From Pseudomonadota bacterium (lineage in GTDB: Bacteria; Pseudomonadota; Alphaproteobacteria; Caulobacterales; Caulobacteraceae), in assembly GCA_023445955.1 (NCBI GenBank), contig JAEXJH010000418.1, positions 1 to 5,356 on the forward strand: a stretch of DNA of 5,356 bases, in the 5' to 3' direction. Of this stretch, positions 1-4,942 are shown piece after piece. Under the pieces are notes generated by a model. It saw nothing but the letters and a program-made list of their open reading frames with translations, was not told the DNA's origin and did no database searches. Numbering within the stretch: the stretch's first letter is position 1; the number at the start of each line of letters is the position of its first letter. A program made the translations under genes and the position numbers.

Positions 1-729
1 GTTGAGGAAGCCGAAGTTGTTGCGGATGTTGTTGGAGAACTGGGTCTTCAGGCGCGTGCCCAGGATATCCCAGCCGCCTTCGGCCTGCGAAGCGTCCTCT
101 ACGATCACGGCCGTGGCCACGTCGCCGAAGATGAAGTGGCTGTCGCGGTCCTTGAAGTTCAGGTGGCCCGAGCAGATCTCGGGATTGACCATCAGCACGG
201 CCTTGGCGCTGCCGGTGGTGACGAAGTCGGCGGCGGTCTTGATGCCGAAGGTGGCCGAAGAGCAGGCCACGTTCATGTCGAAGGCGAAGCCCTCGATGCC
301 CAGCGCCTGCTGGATCTCGATGGCCATGGCGGGGTAGGGGCGCTGCATGTTCGAGGCGGCGCAGATCACCGCGCCGATCTCGCTGACCGGCTTGCCCCAG
401 CGTTCGATCGCCTGCTTGGCGGCCTCGACGGCCATCTCGGCCAGGATCGACAGCTCGTCATTGCTGCGCTCGGGCAGCACCGGACGCATCAGGTCGGGAT
501 CGATGATGCCGTCCTTGTTCATCACGAAGCGCGACTTGATGCCCGAGGCCTTCTCGATGAACTCGGGCGAGGACGGGGCCAGGGCGACCACGTCGCCGGC
601 CGCGATGGCCTCGGCGTTGGCGGCGTTGAAGCGCTCGACGAAGGTGTTGAAGGCCTCGACCAGCTCGGCGTTCGAAATGGAAAAGGGCGGGGTGTACAGC
701 CCCGTGGCGGCGATGACGGCTTGCGGCAA
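1..729 (-). CDS. Beta-ketoacyl-ACP synthase III, FabH2/PA3286-like (partial, C-terminus beyond left edge)
   Basis: This is a condensing enzyme of the thiolase fold that joins an acyl-CoA primer to malonyl-ACP in cytosolic fatty acid synthesis. The 243 visible residues, translated by hand, open with [20 protein letters not shown]. The active-site cysteine is C156 in [11 protein letters not shown], equivalent to C112 of E. coli FabH, and IFGD at 200-203 is the usual FabH motif. The catalytic His and Asn would lie off the window. About 45 extra residues (roughly 26-75) before the cysteine, and strings such as [16 protein letters not shown] and [13 protein letters not shown], match from memory the Pseudomonas aeruginosa PA3286 type, which takes C8 acyl-CoA from beta-oxidation into synthesis. 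The frame is open up to 900, with ATGs at 882 and 822. I chose TTG at 729 because it gives the family N-terminus, has GGGA (741-738) eight bases upstream, and lies downstream of a good promoter match. Family is secure; substrate is inference. Confidence 0.9.
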   Translation of the reverse strand, partial: MPQAVIAATGLYTPPFSISNAELVEAFNTFVERFNAANAEAIAAGDVVALAPSSPEFIEKASGIKSRFVMNKDGIIDPDLMRPVLPERSNDELSILAEMAVEAAKQAIERWGKPVSEIGAVICAASNMQRPYPAMAIEIQQALGIEGFAFDMNVACSSATFGIKTAADFVTTGSAKAVLMVNPEICSGHLNFKDRDSHFIFGDVATAVIVEDASQAEGGWDILGTRLKTQFSNNIRNNFGFLN

Positions 730-793
730 GACGACGGTCCCGATGATACGCGCGGGCCTCTTGTGGGTCCGCGTTCTGACGCTTGTTTGACTC

Positions 794-822
794 GTAGATA
801 GCACGGATGGCGCGGCCGTCAT
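794..822 (-). promoter_or_regulatory. Candidate housekeeping promoter for the FabH2-like gene
   Basis: On the minus strand ATGACGG (822-816) and GCTATCTA (802-795) are separated by 13 bases. The published Caulobacter vegetative consensus is TTGACGS, 10-14 bases, GCTANAWC. The -35 has one mismatch and the -10 two. Transcription would begin near 788, leaving a leader of about 60 bases before the TTG start at 729. The ATG at 822 falls inside this site, which argues against it as the start codon. Confidence 0.5.
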
Positions 823-869
823 CAGTGCGGCTTTTCGGTCACGACACGGAACAGCCTCAAACGCGACCG

Positions 870-894
870 TGAACCGCCCCATGCCCGCCGCGTT
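870..894 (+). promoter_or_regulatory. Candidate ECF-sigma (EcfG/SigT-like) promoter for the barrel protein gene
   Basis: TGAAC (870-874), 16 bases, then CGTT (891-894) differs by one base from the GGAAC-N16/17-CGTT consensus of the alphaproteobacterial general stress sigma factor. It would leave a leader of roughly 55 bases before the ATG at 956. No convincing housekeeping promoter is visible in the same gap. The match is short and could be chance. Confidence 0.3.
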
Positions 895-944
895 ATCCGC
901 CTAGCACAAGCTGGCTGAGGGCGCTGAAGACTACGAGTAGAATT

Positions 945-948
945 GGAG
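945..948 (+). promoter_or_regulatory. Ribosome binding site of the barrel protein gene
   Basis: GGAG lies seven bases before the ATG at 956, a near-ideal Shine-Dalgarno arrangement. It fixes this start and fits a well-expressed envelope protein. Confidence 0.75.
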
Positions 949-955
949 TACAAGA

Positions 956-1489
956 ATGAAGACTCTCATCACCGCCACCCTGATCGCCGGTTCGGTTCTC
1001 GCGATCCCGATGTTCGCCCAAGCCCAGAATTCGACCGAGGTCTATGGTTCGCTGAACTATGGTCAAACTCGGACGCGCGGCGCTGACACCGGCGCTATTC
1101 AAGGACGCGTGGGCGCCAAGCTTACGCCTAATTTCGGTGTCGAGGCCGAGGTGGCTGGCGGCGTCGATGGTGACAAGGTCTATACGCCGGGCGGTCCGGC
1201 CAATGTGAAGATGGAGCACCAGGTCGCCGGCTACGCCGTGGGCTACCTGCCGGTGACGCCGAACATCGACCTTCTGGGGCGCGTCGGCTACGGCACGACC
1301 AAGTTCAGCACCAACAATCCGGCCGCCACGAACTTCGATGGCAGCCGCGACAGCTGGAACTACGGCGTCGGCGCCCAGTACAAGTTCGACGACAAGAACG
1401 GCATCCGCGCCGACTGGACGAAGTCGGAATATACCAAGAGCGATCTGAGCTCGAACACCATGTCGGTCGGTTACGTCTGCAAGTTCTAG
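956..1489 (+). CDS. Small outer-membrane beta-barrel protein (OmpA-barrel/OmpW-like fold, porin family)
   Basis: The 177-residue product is exported. MKTLITATLIAGSVLAIPMF followed by AQA gives a Sec signal peptide, probably cut after A23. The mature 154 residues read as about eight alternating amphipathic strands, roughly at 27-37, 45-55, 58-66, 88-101, 103-113, 132-145, 148-158 and 166-177. This is the size of an eight-stranded barrel such as the Opa/OmpA-like transmembrane domains. The chain ends in phenylalanine (GYVCKF), the C-terminal signal read by the BAM machinery. No periplasmic OmpA domain follows, so it is a stand-alone barrel for structure, adhesion or small solutes; the exact role is unknown. 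The last strand carries the only cysteine, C175, which is unusual. It has its own GGAG site and terminator and diverges from the FabH2-like gene, so it is probably monocistronic. Confidence 0.85.
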   Translation: MKTLITATLIAGSVLAIPMFAQAQNSTEVYGSLNYGQTRTRGADTGAIQGRVGAKLTPNFGVEAEVAGGVDGDKVYTPGGPANVKMEHQVAGYAVGYLPVTPNIDLLGRVGYGTTKFSTNNPAATNFDGSRDSWNYGVGAQYKFDDKNGIRADWTKSEYTKSDLSSNTMSVGYVCKF

Positions 1490-1513
1490 GCCCGGCCTCC
1501 CGGGCGCATGACG

Positions 1514-1552
1514 ATGGCGCGCCTCTGAAAAGGGGCGCGCCATTTTCGTTTT
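1514..1552 (+). terminator. Rho-independent terminator with GAAA tetraloop
   Basis: The arms 1514-1526 and 1531-1543 pair over 13 positions with one T-G wobble, enclosing a GAAA loop (1527-1530). The run TTTTCGTTTT (1543-1552) follows at once. It lies 25 bases after the barrel gene stop and ends that transcript. The stem also pairs on the other strand, but it lacks a good T-run there. Confidence 0.92.
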
Positions 1553-1569
1553 CAGTGCGCCAGCGACGC

Positions 1570-1598
1570 TTGACGGTCGGCCCGCGCTCGGCAATCTA
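1570..1598 (+). promoter_or_regulatory. Candidate housekeeping promoter of the small membrane protein/hydroxylase operon
   Basis: TTGACGG (1570-1576) matches the Caulobacter -35 consensus TTGACGS exactly. After 14 bases comes GCAATCTA (1591-1598), a partial match to GCTANAWC that resembles the -10 proposed for the FabH2-like gene (GCTATCTA). It lies just after the terminator and 34 bases before the TTG start at 1632. Confidence 0.5.
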
Positions 1599-1631
1599 AA
1601 CGGCAATAAGTTACGGGGGGATGCGTCGGTC

Positions 1632-2015
1632 TTGGACAAGGCGCTGTTGATTCAGTTGGGCGGCTCGATAGCCGCCGTGGCTCTGCTTGTGGCGTTCGCG
1701 GCGTGGATGGGGGTGGCCAGGGCGACCCCGCCGCTCGACCCTGAAACCGCCCGCGCGCTGGTCGCGCTCGAGTTTCCCGACCACAAGCCCAGCGCGGTGT
1801 GGGTCTCCGCCGACGGCGCGGGGGTCATCGCCCGAGAAGGGGACCTGGCGCTGCTGCTCTATCGGCGCGGCGACAGCTATGTGGCCCGTGACCTGCCCTT
1901 GAGCGAAATCTCCGCTCTGAAACCGACGAACGGTCGCCTGGCCCTGCGCCTGGGCGACGCCCGGCCCGTGTTCGCCGTCAACAACGACGCCTGGCCGCCG
2001 AAAGAGCTCGCCTGA
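1632..2015 (+). CDS. Small single-span membrane protein of unknown function, coupled to the AGMO-like hydroxylase
   Basis: I do not recognise a named family. The 127 residues start MDKALLIQLGGSIAAVALLV, with a membrane helix at about 6-28. Next comes a short helical stretch (PLDPETARALVALEFPD, 34-50), then a small beta-rich domain with alternating hydrophobic strands (VWVSADGAGVIAREGDLALLLYRR, about 57-79) ending at WPPKELA. With the N-terminus inside, the soluble part would face the periplasm; orientation cannot be settled by eye. The start is TTG: it is the first in-frame start after the promoter, and a G-run (1615-1620) lies 11 bases upstream. The stop overlaps the ATG of the hydroxylase gene (TGATG), so the two are translationally coupled and probably work together, for example as an assembly or regulatory partner. 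That role is inference from context only. Confidence 0.75.
   Translation: MDKALLIQLGGSIAAVALLVAFAAWMGVARATPPLDPETARALVALEFPDHKPSAVWVSADGAGVIAREGDLALLLYRRGDSYVARDLPLSEISALKPTNGRLALRLGDARPVFAVNNDAWPPKELA
2001..2006 (+). promoter_or_regulatory. Ribosome binding site of the hydroxylase gene
   Basis: AAAGAG lies eight bases before the ATG at 2015, inside the end of the preceding gene. It supports this start over the Met codon at 2045 and allows both coupled and independent initiation. Confidence 0.5.
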
Positions 2016-2929
2016 TGCTGAAAGCCCCGTTCGATCCCGTCCAGATGGCCATCCCGTTCTTCGTGCTGGCCATCATCCTGGAAATCCTGATCGGCCGCTT
2101 CGGCAAGGCCAAGGCCAATTACGAGGCCCGCGATACGGCGATGTCGCTGACCATGGGCTTCGGCAGCACCGTGGCCGGCCTGCTGTTCGGCGGCGTGATC
2201 TTCGCGACGACAGTGTGGGTCTGGCATCATCGGATCTTCACGATCCCAATGACCGCCGTCTGGGCCTGGATCGCCGTCTTTCTGCTGGAGGACCTGACCT
2301 ACTACTGGTTCCACCGCCTGGCGCACGAGCGCCGTGTCTGGTGGGCCAGCCACGTCAACCACCACACCTCGACCCACTACAACCTGTCGACCGCGCTGCG
2401 GCAGACCTGGACCGGCGGCGTCGCCGGCACCTGGCTGCTGTGGCTGCCGCTGTCGTTCCTGGGCTTCCCGCCGGCCATGGTGGCGATCCAGAAGGGGATC
2501 AGTCTCGTCTACCAGTTCTGGATCCACACCGAAGCGATCAAGCGCATGCCGCGCTGGTTCGAGGCGGTGTTCAACACGCCCTCGCATCACCGCGTGCATC
2601 ACGCTCGCAACGCTCGCTACCTGGACGCCAACTACGCGGGCATCCTGATCATCTGGGACCGGATGTTCGGCACCTTCGTGCCCGAGGTCGACGAAGAGCC
2701 CTGCCGCTATGGCACGGTGAAGAACCTGGGCAATTTCAACCTCTTCAACAACGTCTTCCATGAGTGGATCGGCATCGGCAAGGACGTGGCCGGCAGCAAG
2801 TCGCCGCGCGAGGCCCTGGGCTATGTCTTCGGTCCACCCGGCTGGACGCCGGACGGCTCGCGCGACACCTCCCACACGCTGAAGGCCAAGTGGCGGGCGC
2901 GCATGGAAGCCGAGAAGGGCGACGCCTAG
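2015..2929 (+). CDS. Fatty acid hydroxylase/sterol desaturase superfamily membrane di-iron oxygenase, AGMO-like
   Basis: The 304-residue integral membrane protein carries the histidine clusters of the superfamily: HRLAH (H100, H104), HVNHH (H113, H116, H117, then H121), H171 in WIHTE, and HHRVHH (H191, H192, H195, H196). These bind two irons that activate O2 to hydroxylate or desaturate a lipid at the inner membrane. Hydrophobic segments lie near 11-28, 47-70, 79-97 and 137-157. The wording around the clusters (HYNLSTALRQ after HH, and NYAGILIIWDRMFGTF after HHARN) resembles, from memory, alkylglycerol monooxygenase (TMEM195 type) more than sterol C5-desaturase. The animal enzyme cleaves ether lipids with tetrahydrobiopterin. 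The substrate here is unknown, and a hopanoid, sterol or ether lipid is possible. It is second in an operon with a small membrane protein. Its TAG overlaps the stop of the convergent peptidase gene. Confidence 0.9.
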   Translation: MLKAPFDPVQMAIPFFVLAIILEILIGRFGKAKANYEARDTAMSLTMGFGSTVAGLLFGGVIFATTVWVWHHRIFTIPMTAVWAWIAVFLLEDLTYYWFHRLAHERRVWWASHVNHHTSTHYNLSTALRQTWTGGVAGTWLLWLPLSFLGFPPAMVAIQKGISLVYQFWIHTEAIKRMPRWFEAVFNTPSHHRVHHARNARYLDANYAGILIIWDRMFGTFVPEVDEEPCRYGTVKNLGNFNLFNNVFHEWIGIGKDVAGSKSPREALGYVFGPPGWTPDGSRDTSHTLKAKWRARMEAEKGDA

Positions 2930-4470
2930 GGCTTGGGCGCGTAGGGGCTCTGCGGGTTCCAGCCTGGCCGCTCGGCCGCGTTCGCGACCGTCTCGGACAG
3001 CGTGTAGAAGAACCGGTTGAAGTCCCGAGCCGCCTCGAAGTCCATCGGCTGGTCGATGTCGTCCTGGGGCCGGTGATAGCGGACCTCGTACCACTCGCGA
3101 TAGCGGCGCTCGGCCTCCGTCCCGGGTTCATAACCGAACACGAAGCCCACGGCCGGCACGCCGACCTGGATGAATTCCCAGCTGTCGGCGCGCATCAGCA
3201 GGCGGCGCTCGGGCTCGGGATCGGCCTGGACGCGGATGCCTTGCGCGGCCGCGACATCGCGCGCCGTGGCACCCAGGTCGCTCTCGGCCAGGCCCATTAC
3301 GGTCATCAGCTTCAGCGGGAACAGCGGCCGCAGCTGGTCGAGGTTGATATTGGCGACGATGCTCGTCTTGGCCACGGTCGGGTGGCGGGTGAACCACTTG
3401 GCGCCCAAGAGGCCCTTTTCCTCGCCGGTGAACGAGGCCAGCAGCACGCTGCGCTTGAGCGGCTTGCCCTTGTGGTTCTCGGCGAAGCGGACCAGCAGGG
3501 CGACATAGGCCGCATCGTCCAGGGTTCCGTTGTAGAGGCCGTCGCCCTTGACCGGTTCGCCCGGGCCGTAGCCGTCCAAGTGGGCCGACAGCACCAGGTG
3601 CTCGGCGGCCAGCTTCGGGTCCGAGCCCGGCAGCACGGCCAGGACGTTGGTGGCCTTGTAGTCGCGGGTCGAGACCTTGAACGTCGCCTTCAGCCGTCCC
3701 GGAGCGTCGAACGCCGCCAGCGGGGCCTTGCTTCCGCCAGCCTTCAGCAGCGCCGCCGCGTCCTGGCTCGAACCGGCGATCAGGGGCGCCAGAGCGTCGG
3801 CGTGTAGCGACATCGCCACGAGGCCGCCAGTCTTGGGCGGCGCGGTGTCGGCGATATTGACCGAGCGGGCGTAGGCGAACGGCCAGCGGGCCGGCTCGAT
3901 GGTGAAATAGGGATCGGCGACCTGGATCACTGCGACGCCGCCGGCGGCCTGAACCGCCGCGATGCGCTGGGCGGAGGTCGTCATCCCCATGCGTCGGGTG
4001 TCGAAGCAGATCACCGCCTTGCCCCTGGCCGTGGCGACGTCCTCGGGCCGGCAATAGCCGCCGAACATCAGCTGCGCATCCAGGCTGGCTGGCAAGTCGT
4101 CGGCGGCGCGAACGGTGTACTGGTGCAGGAACTTCAACGGCGTGCTGGCGCCGTCGCGGACCACCGAGACGTCGGCGCTCTCGACCTTGGACTCGTGAAC
4201 AGGAAAGCTCTGGAAGAAAGTCCCATTGTCGCCGGCCGGTTTCAGGCCCGCGGCTTTGAGGCGCTCAGCGACCCACTGGTTGGCGCGGTCATGGCTGGGT
4301 GAGCCGATGTCGCGGCCTTCCATGGCGTCCGAGCTGAGGGTCTCGGTGATCTTCCACCATTCTCGGGTGTCGGCGTCCTTGATGCCGGCGGTGCGCGGCT
4401 CGGCGCTCGTGCTCGACACGGTCAGAAGCGCGGCGGACACGCTGACGGCCAGGTTCAGGATCTTGGACAC
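2926..4470 (-). CDS. Exported M28-family zinc peptidase with PA domain
   Basis: The 514-residue product is an aminopeptidase-type metalloenzyme that trims peptides outside the cytoplasm. Numbering from the GTG at 4470, a signal peptide covers about 1-23 (ILNLAVSVSAALLTVSSTSA). A protease-associated domain follows at about 125-235 (GKAVICFDTRR, AAGGVAVIQVADPY). The M28 catalytic domain runs from about 275 to 495. Expected metal and catalytic residues are H297 in SAHLDG, D318 in YNGTLDDA, E350/E351 in FTGEEKGLLG, D378 in NINLDQ and H466 in RYHRPQDD. The second motif departs from the common GAxDNASG by having DDAAY. Length suits M28 enzymes with a PA insert. The frame stays open to ATGs at 4500 and 4548, but GAGGGGGAG (4485-4477) sits six bases before the GTG, and the signal peptide then starts cleanly. 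It is last in the minus-strand series and ends on a stop shared with the convergent gene. Natural substrate unknown. Confidence 0.9.
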   Translation of the reverse strand: MSKILNLAVSVSAALLTVSSTSAEPRTAGIKDADTREWWKITETLSSDAMEGRDIGSPSHDRANQWVAERLKAAGLKPAGDNGTFFQSFPVHESKVESADVSVVRDGASTPLKFLHQYTVRAADDLPASLDAQLMFGGYCRPEDVATARGKAVICFDTRRMGMTTSAQRIAAVQAAGGVAVIQVADPYFTIEPARWPFAYARSVNIADTAPPKTGGLVAMSLHADALAPLIAGSSQDAAALLKAGGSKAPLAAFDAPGRLKATFKVSTRDYKATNVLAVLPGSDPKLAAEHLVLSAHLDGYGPGEPVKGDGLYNGTLDDAAYVALLVRFAENHKGKPLKRSVLLASFTGEEKGLLGAKWFTRHPTVAKTSIVANINLDQLRPLFPLKLMTVMGLAESDLGATARDVAAAQGIRVQADPEPERRLLMRADSWEFIQVGVPAVGFVFGYEPGTEAERRYREWYEVRYHRPQDDIDQPMDFEAARDFNRFFYTLSETVANAAERPGWNPQSPYAPKP

Positions 4471-4476
4471 GCGACG

Positions 4477-4485
4477 CTCCCCCTC
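4477..4485 (-). promoter_or_regulatory. Strong ribosome binding site that decides the GTG start of the M28 peptidase
   Basis: GAGGGGGAG on the minus strand ends six bases before the GTG at 4470. The upstream ATGs at 4500 and 4548 have no comparable site, and using 4548 would put 26 arginine-rich residues before the signal peptide and overlap the preceding gene. Confidence 0.8.
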
Positions 4486-4521
4486 AGATCGGCGCACCAT
4501 CGGCGCGCGTCGGGCGATCTG
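4485..4521 (-). repeat. Inverted repeat containing an 11-bp-phased direct repeat, between the two-cysteine protein and peptidase genes
   Basis: Plus-strand CAGATCG (4485-4491) is mirrored by CGATCTG (4515-4521). Inside, GCGC 4492-4495 can pair with GCGC 4503-4506. ATCGGCGC also occurs twice in the same direction (4488-4495 and 4499-4506), 11 bp apart, about one helical turn. The structure ends exactly where the peptidase Shine-Dalgarno begins. It could be an operator or an RNA hairpin that affects translation; short GC-rich repeats can also arise by chance. Confidence 0.45.
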
Positions 4522-4526
4522 CAACC

Positions 4527-4907
4527 TCACTCGCAGACGTCGGACCACTTCTGGTTCACGACGTCAGTGCCGTCGACCTCCTCGACGACCAGGGCGCCTT
4601 GCGAGAAGACATACCGTTCCTCGCCGTCGAACGAGTCCTGCTGCTCGATGATGTCGACGTGGCCGCAGACCGAGGGCATGTCGCCATCCCAGTGGACGAA
4701 CTGTTCGCCGAAGTTCAGCTGGGCGTCCGGGAAATGGCTCTCCAAGGCGATCTTGGCGCCGGCGATCTGCAGGGGATCGTCATGCGCCTGGCCGGTCTCC
4801 TCGTGCGCGGCGTCGCGCAGGACATAGACGCTGAGGCCGACGCCCGCTGCCGCCAGGACGAAGGCGGCCACGCCGCCCGCGATGATCATCAGTTTCTTGT
4901 TCGCCAT
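4527..4907 (-). CDS. Small membrane-anchored protein with two cysteines, function unknown
   Basis: The 126 residues begin MANKKLMIIAGGVAAFVLAA. A short basic start and a helix at about 6-30 anchor the protein, and the rest (about 31-126) would be periplasmic. The outer part is acidic and has two cysteines, C81 in PSVCGHVD and C125 at the C-terminus (WSDVCE), well placed for a disulfide. The order VCGxV(D/N), aromatic/glycine-rich middle, then W...C recalls a pattern I know from small secreted or lipoprotein-like proteins of Alphaproteobacteria (VCGxVN...GGYxGF...W..YC), but this copy lacks the GGY part, so kinship is tentative. The ATG at 4907 lacks a clear Shine-Dalgarno. The gene starts 35 bases after the NrtR-like gene and ends 56 bases before the peptidase GTG, in the same direction, so co-transcription is likely. 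Confidence 0.75.
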   Translation of the reverse strand: MANKKLMIIAGGVAAFVLAAAGVGLSVYVLRDAAHEETGQAHDDPLQIAGAKIALESHFPDAQLNFGEQFVHWDGDMPSVCGHVDIIEQQDSFDGEERYVFSQGALVVEEVDGTDVVNQKWSDVCE

Positions 4908-4942
4908 CTTGAGGCGAGCTTAGGCGTGATTTCGCTTTCGCA

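Noticed and set aside
2..801. Three overlapping plus-strand open frames with Ala/Gly/Asp-rich or low-complexity products
   Set aside because: They lie antisense to the FabH2-like gene, whose minus-strand translation is a clear family match. In GC-rich DNA such shadow frames are routine.
848..871. Alternative ECF promoter, GGAAC (848-852) with CGTG (868-871)
   Set aside because: The -35 is exact but the spacing is 15 and the -10 is imperfect. The 870-894 site has correct spacing and an exact CGTT.
790..938. Eight-base inverted repeat ACTCGTAG (790-797) and CTACGAGT (931-938) across the divergent region
   Set aside because: A pair this short is reasonably likely by chance in 150 bases, and it does not sit symmetrically on the promoters.
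1490..1505. Small hairpin GCCCGG/CCGGGC just after the barrel stop
   Set aside because: It has a six-pair stem and no T-run. The strong terminator lies a few bases on, so this is probably incidental.
893..1639. Minus-strand frame of 248 residues across the barrel gene
   Set aside because: It covers the whole barrel gene, the terminator hairpin and a promoter, and its product has no recognisable domain. The plus frame has a signal peptide and a ribosome site.
1621..1650. Nine-codon ATG frame overlapping the start of the 1632 gene, a possible leader peptide
   Set aside because: The G-run touches the ATG directly, leaving no room for Shine-Dalgarno spacing, while it is acceptably placed for the TTG at 1632.
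1877..3807. Long minus-strand (1877-3094) and plus-strand (2764-3807) frames of 405 and 347 residues
   Set aside because: Both are antisense shadows of the hydroxylase and peptidase genes. Their products are rich in Arg, Gly, Val and His with no motif, whereas the opposing frames carry complete catalytic signatures.
4471..4548. Longer start (ATG at 4548 or 4500) for the M28 peptidase
   Set aside because: The extra residues are arginine-rich and precede the signal peptide. The strong GAGGGGGAG site fits the GTG at 4470, and the 4548 start would overlap the preceding gene.
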